The position numbers and the translations under genes are program-made. A DNA stretch of 64,000 nt from Lachnoclostridium sp. An76. Lineage in GTDB: Bacteria > Bacillota > Clostridia > Lachnospirales > Lachnospiraceae. This document shows positions 60,414-64,000 of the stretch, piece after piece (positions within the stretch are counted from its first letter, which is position 1; each line of letters starts with the position of its first letter). The DNA lies in the NCBI RefSeq assembly GCF_002161355.1, contig NZ_NFHL01000003.1:310001-374000 (forward strand), in the 5' to 3' direction. The notes below the pieces were generated by a model, which was not told the origin of the DNA, did no database searches, and worked only from the letters and a program-made list of their open reading frames with translations.

Positions 60414-63400
60414 ATGAACCGAGTATTCCAGACCTCAGAGATCGAGACCATGTGCCAGGATTTAAAGACCATCCTGGAACAGTGCAAAGAGCACGTCTCC
60501 GCCATGAAAAGCTGCGCGGACAAGGTGGAGAGCGCCCTGAACAGCGTGCCCCGGGACGTACAGTACGGGGATGCCTTCACCGCGCTGTACAGCCTGCGGC
60601 AGTCCCTGAAGACCGACCGGATGGACGAGGCCCTCCAGAAGCTGGAGGAGTGCCGGGCGCGGGCCTGCGAGCTGATCCCCGCGGTGGATGAGGAATACGC
60701 AGCCCAGACCCGGGAGCTGACCAGCACCACCGCCCAGATCACAGGGCTCCTGGAAGGGATCCGGGACTTCCTGGCGGGGACGCCGCTGACCACGGATTAC
60801 GCCGCGTTCCAGAGCGCCCTGGGGGAAGTGCGGGCAAAATGGGAGAAGGTGACAGAGGACGCCCAGGCCGCGGTGGAAAAGCTGCTGGCCAGCGTAAAAG
60901 GGGCGGAGACCGTCTGCCAGGTGTTCTCCAAAGACCCGGTGAACTTAAGCACCGGGAACTTCATCTACGACCGGACAGACCTGGAGGTCCCGGGGCGGGA
61001 GCCCTTTGGGTTCCGGCGGTTTTACAACGCCATCAACGGCCGGAAGGGGGCCATGGGGAAGGACTGGAACCACAACTATGAAGTGTGCGTGAGGCTGGAC
61101 GGCGGGGAGGCCGTGCTGCTTAAAGAGGACGGGAAAGAGGAGCGGTTCTTCCAAAAGGATGGGAAGTACCTGCCCCTGTTCGCCAGCGAGGGGACATTTA
61201 CGGAGACCGGGGACGGGTACGGGTACCTGACCAGGGGGCAGAGACAGTACCGATTTGACCGGGACGGCCGGTGCCTGGAGATCCGGGAGCTGTCCGGGAG
61301 CCGGATCCGCTTCGACTATGAAGAAGGGGAAGGGGGCCGCTTAAAGCGGGTGGAAAAGGACACCGGGGAATGGTTCGCCTTTGCCTGCCATGAGGACGGG
61401 CTTCTGGCATCTGTGGAGGACCACACGGGCCGCCGGGTGTCCTACACCTACCGGGACGGGCTTTTGCGGGAGGCGCGGCTGCCGGACGGCGGCGTCTTCC
61501 GATATTGCTATACACCGGGCGGGAAGCTGGAGAGTGTGGAGAACCCGCTGGGGACCGTGACCGTGGAGAACCGGTTCGACGAAGAGGGGCGGACCCTTCA
61601 GCAGGAGTTCCCGGACGGCACCCGGATGACCTATGCCTATGATGACAGGAAAAAAAGCGTGGAGCTGACGGAGCGCAACGGAAGCAAAGTGACCTACCTC
61701 CACGACGACAGGTACCGGGATGTCAAACATATCTACAGCAACGGGGAGGAGCGGTTCGCCTACAACCAGAACAACCAGAGGACGCTGTACGTGGACCGCC
61801 TGGGGAACCGGACCCAGTACGCCTACGACCCGGCAGGGAACCTGACCCGGGTCATCGACGCCCTGGGGAACCGGACAGAGATCCGGTACGGGGAGAAGAA
61901 CCGCCCTGCAGAGGTGCGGGTCAATGGGAAGGAAAAGCTGAAAGGGACGTACGACGGGGAGGGGCGGCTCCTGTCCATGAAGGACGCCCTGGGAAACCAG
62001 ACGGAGATCACCTATAACAGCGCCGGCTGGCCGGAGCGGATCGTGCAGCCGGACGGGAGCGAAGTGGGCCTGGCCTATGACAGCCGGGGGAACATTACCG
62101 GGCTCAGGGACGCGTCCGGGAGCCTGACCCGGTATACATACGATTCCCTGAACCGGGTGACAGAAAGCGTGGACGGGAACGGGAACCGGACCCGGTACGC
62201 CTATGACGTCATGGGGAATGTGACAGAGATCGAGAACGCAGAGGGAAACCGCCGGTATTACGAGTACAACTTAAGCGGAAAGGTGACGAAGGTCACGGAT
62301 TTCGACGGGCACAGCATCCGGAGGGAATACAATGCCCTGAACCGCCCCGGCAGGGTGACGGACAAAGAGGGAAGAGAGACCCTTCTGACCTATGACAGCA
62401 TGTGGAACCTGGCCCGGGTGACCACGCCGGACGGGGCCAGGACCACCTATATCTACAATGAGCACAACCTGCTGACCCGGATCAAAGACGCGGACGGGGG
62501 CGTGGTGCGGTACACTTACGACGCCAACGGCAACCGCACCGGGGAAGAAGATGAGAACGGGGCAAAGACCACGTTTACTTATGATGCCCTGGGACGGGTG
62601 ACAGAAGTGAAGGGAGAGGAAGGACTCCGCTATACCTATGCCTATGACGGAGAAGGGAACCTGATACAGGCAGAGGACGCCCTTGGGAACGTGGTTCAGA
62701 TGGAGTACGACGGGAACGGGAACCTGACCCGGGAGACCGGGCCCCTGGGGGAGAGCCGGAGCTATACCTACACGCCCCTGGGAGAGGTGGAGAGCGTGAC
62801 GGATGAGGCGGGAAGGACTACCCGGTACGTCTATCTGCCGGGCGGGCAGTTAAAGGAGATCCGCCACCCCGACGGGACAGGGGAATCCTTCACCTATGAC
62901 GGGAATGGGAACCTGGAGAGCCACACCCTTCCCACCGGGTTCGTGCTTTCCTACACTTATGACTGCATGGACCGGATCACGGAGATCAGAGGGAGCGGCG
63001 GGGAGAGCAAGAGGTACACTTACGACGCCCTTGGGAACGTGACGTCCATGATAGACGGATTGGGGAATACGACCCGGTATGAGTATTCCCTTTCCGGGCA
63101 GCTCACAAAAGTCATCGACGCCCTCGGAAACGAGACGGAGTATAGCTACGATGTGTGCGACCGGCTGGTGGAGATCCGCCAGTACGGGGAAGAGGGGAGC
63201 CTGGAGAGCTTGAAAGCGGGAGCTCCTTGCACAGACGCGGCCGGGATCGACGAAGAGTGGATGGAAGCGGAGCGCCGCAGCGGAAGGAACCGGACCTGCC
63301 AGGTGACCCGGTACCTCCGGGACCTGAAAGGGCAGGTGACGGAGGTCATCGACGCCCTGGGACAGAGAGAGCAGTATGCCTATGACAGAAAGGGACAGCT

Positions 63401-64000
63401 CCTGTCCAAGCTTGATAAGGAGGGCTTCCTGACAAAGTATGCCTACACAAAGCAGGGGGACCTGTCCCGGATCCAGTACGCGGACGGGCGGGAAGTGAAG
63501 CTGTCCTACAACCCGCTGCGCCAGCTGATCCTTGTGCAGGACTGGCTGGGAGAGACGAAGATCACGCCGGACGCCCTGGGGCGGGCGACAGCCGTACAGT
63601 ACCCGGACGGCAGGGAAGTATCCTATACCTATGGAAAGAGCGGGGAGCGGACAGGCATCACCTACCCGGATGGAAGGACCGTATCCTACGGATACGATGA
63701 ACAGGTAAGGCTTTCTGAGATGAGGGAAGGGGACCGGGTCATCACCTACACTTATGACGCCTTTGGAAGGCTGGCGGAGAAGAAGTTCCCCAACGGGACA
63801 GAGAGCGCTTATACCTATGACAGCAAAGGCCAGCTGACGGAGCTGGTGCACAGGGACAGGGAAGGTGTTTCAGACCGGTATACGTATCTGTATGACCTGA
63901 CAGGGAATAAGACCGGGATCACGAAGGAGAGAAGAGGACTGGAGGCAGAGAGCGGAGCCTATGCATACGGATATGACGCTTTGGGACGGCTTTCCCAGAT
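60414..64000 (+). CDS. Second full-length RHS-repeat toxin, partial (runs off the window)
   Basis: Opens with the same ribosome site (AGAGAGGGAAAAAGTA) and N-terminus (MNRVFQTSEIETMC) as the gene at 40800 and stays in frame with it for all 1195 codons present. Head, DUF6531 start and about two thirds of the RHS repeats are included; the tip lies outside the window. Differences from copy A are clustered: residues around ESLKAGAPC and QLILVQDW match cassette 2 rather than copy A, a sign of exchange between copies. No stop codon or frameshift was seen. Confidence 0.93.
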   Translation, partial: MNRVFQTSEIETMCQDLKTILEQCKEHVSAMKSCADKVESALNSVPRDVQYGDAFTALYSLRQSLKTDRMDEALQKLEECRARACELIPAVDEEYAAQTRELTSTTAQITGLLEGIRDFLAGTPLTTDYAAFQSALGEVRAKWEKVTEDAQAAVEKLLASVKGAETVCQVFSKDPVNLSTGNFIYDRTDLEVPGREPFGFRRFYNAINGRKGAMGKDWNHNYEVCVRLDGGEAVLLKEDGKEERFFQKDGKYLPLFASEGTFTETGDGYGYLTRGQRQYRFDRDGRCLEIRELSGSRIRFDYEEGEGGRLKRVEKDTGEWFAFACHEDGLLASVEDHTGRRVSYTYRDGLLREARLPDGGVFRYCYTPGGKLESVENPLGTVTVENRFDEEGRTLQQEFPDGTRMTYAYDDRKKSVELTERNGSKVTYLHDDRYRDVKHIYSNGEERFAYNQNNQRTLYVDRLGNRTQYAYDPAGNLTRVIDALGNRTEIRYGEKNRPAEVRVNGKEKLKGTYDGEGRLLSMKDALGNQTEITYNSAGWPERIVQPDGSEVGLAYDSRGNITGLRDASGSLTRYTYDSLNRVTESVDGNGNRTRYAYDVMGNVTEIENAEGNRRYYEYNLSGKVTKVTDFDGHSIRREYNALNRPGRVTDKEGRETLLTYDSMWNLARVTTPDGARTTYIYNEHNLLTRIKDADGGVVRYTYDANGNRTGEEDENGAKTTFTYDALGRVTEVKGEEGLRYTYAYDGEGNLIQAEDALGNVVQMEYDGNGNLTRETGPLGESRSYTYTPLGEVESVTDEAGRTTRYVYLPGGQLKEIRHPDGTGESFTYDGNGNLESHTLPTGFVLSYTYDCMDRITEIRGSGGESKRYTYDALGNVTSMIDGLGNTTRYEYSLSGQLTKVIDALGNETEYSYDVCDRLVEIRQYGEEGSLESLKAGAPCTDAAGIDEEWMEAERRSGRNRTCQVTRYLRDLKGQVTEVIDALGQREQYAYDRKGQLLSKLDKEGFLTKYAYTKQGDLSRIQYADGREVKLSYNPLRQLILVQDWLGETKITPDALGRATAVQYPDGREVSYTYGKSGERTGITYPDGRTVSYGYDEQVRLSEMREGDRVITYTYDAFGRLAEKKFPNGTESAYTYDSKGQLTELVHRDREGVSDRYTYLYDLTGNKTGITKERRGLEAESGAYAYGYDALGRLSQ

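Noticed and set aside
1-64000. CRISPR arrays, rRNA genes and prophage genes
   Set aside because: No regularly spaced repeats with unique spacers, no rRNA-like sequence and no phage structural or integrase genes were seen. The repeats present are RHS cores, REPs and short tandem arrays.

Overview
The window looks like a chromosomal segment of a gut Lachnospiraceae-type Firmicute (class Clostridia). The evidence is a Gram-positive Tad pilus locus with DUF5702/DUF6382 partners, a BofA-like protein, a split transketolase, a TSCPD protein, a Firmicute type VII secretion (T7SSb) gene set and strong AGGAGG ribosome sites. I cannot name the species.

Layout. 1-2.6 kb: DUF2975 protein, a small XRE regulator, a DUF4173 membrane protein and a BofA-like protein. 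2.7-12 kb: a Tad/Flp pilus operon (TadZ-like, CpaF/TadA, TadB, TadC, Flp pilin, DUF5702, TadE-like, TadV peptidase, second TadE-like, DUF6382) followed by a rhomboid protease. A perfect 27-bp inverted repeat spans the start of the first TadE-like gene and may be an invertible switch. 12-18.4 kb: histidine kinase, HIT protein, ECF-like sigma factor, murG, an anti-sigma-like membrane protein, a secreted protein, a TSCPD protein and a Q/G-repeat membrane protein. 18.4-31.5 kb: housekeeping genes (pgi, a PFK, dnaX-ybaB-recR, an FSA-type transaldolase, split transketolase), a REP-associated tyrosine transposase with its GGGGTCAGACCCC palindromes, a LysM protein with a degenerate JAB-like domain, a DUF5711 protein, CvpA and tRNA-Ala. 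31.6-35 kb: a lipoprotein, an orphan HipA-like kinase and a DUF3810 protein.

35.1-64 kb is the accessory region of most interest. A T7SSb set (EsaA-like, WXG100, a small membrane protein, EsaB/YukD-like, EssB/YukC-like; no EssC in the window) and three small helical proteins lead into a 1728-residue RHS-repeat toxin. Downstream is a graveyard or reservoir: headless RHS cassettes with different AT-rich, glycine-zipper C-terminal tips, each followed by small membrane proteins that look like immunity genes, plus an IS3-type element, RHS scraps and a frameshifted tip. At 60.4 kb a second full-length RHS head begins, nearly identical to the first, and runs off the window end.

The likely logic is that the T7SS machinery exports the RHS protein with the help of the small helical partners. 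Recombination between the GC-rich RHS cores can swap the C-terminal tip, while the row of immunity genes protects against current and former tips or those of neighbours. Two protein families recur among the immunity candidates, and all four intact tips end with Cys exactly three residues from the C-terminus.
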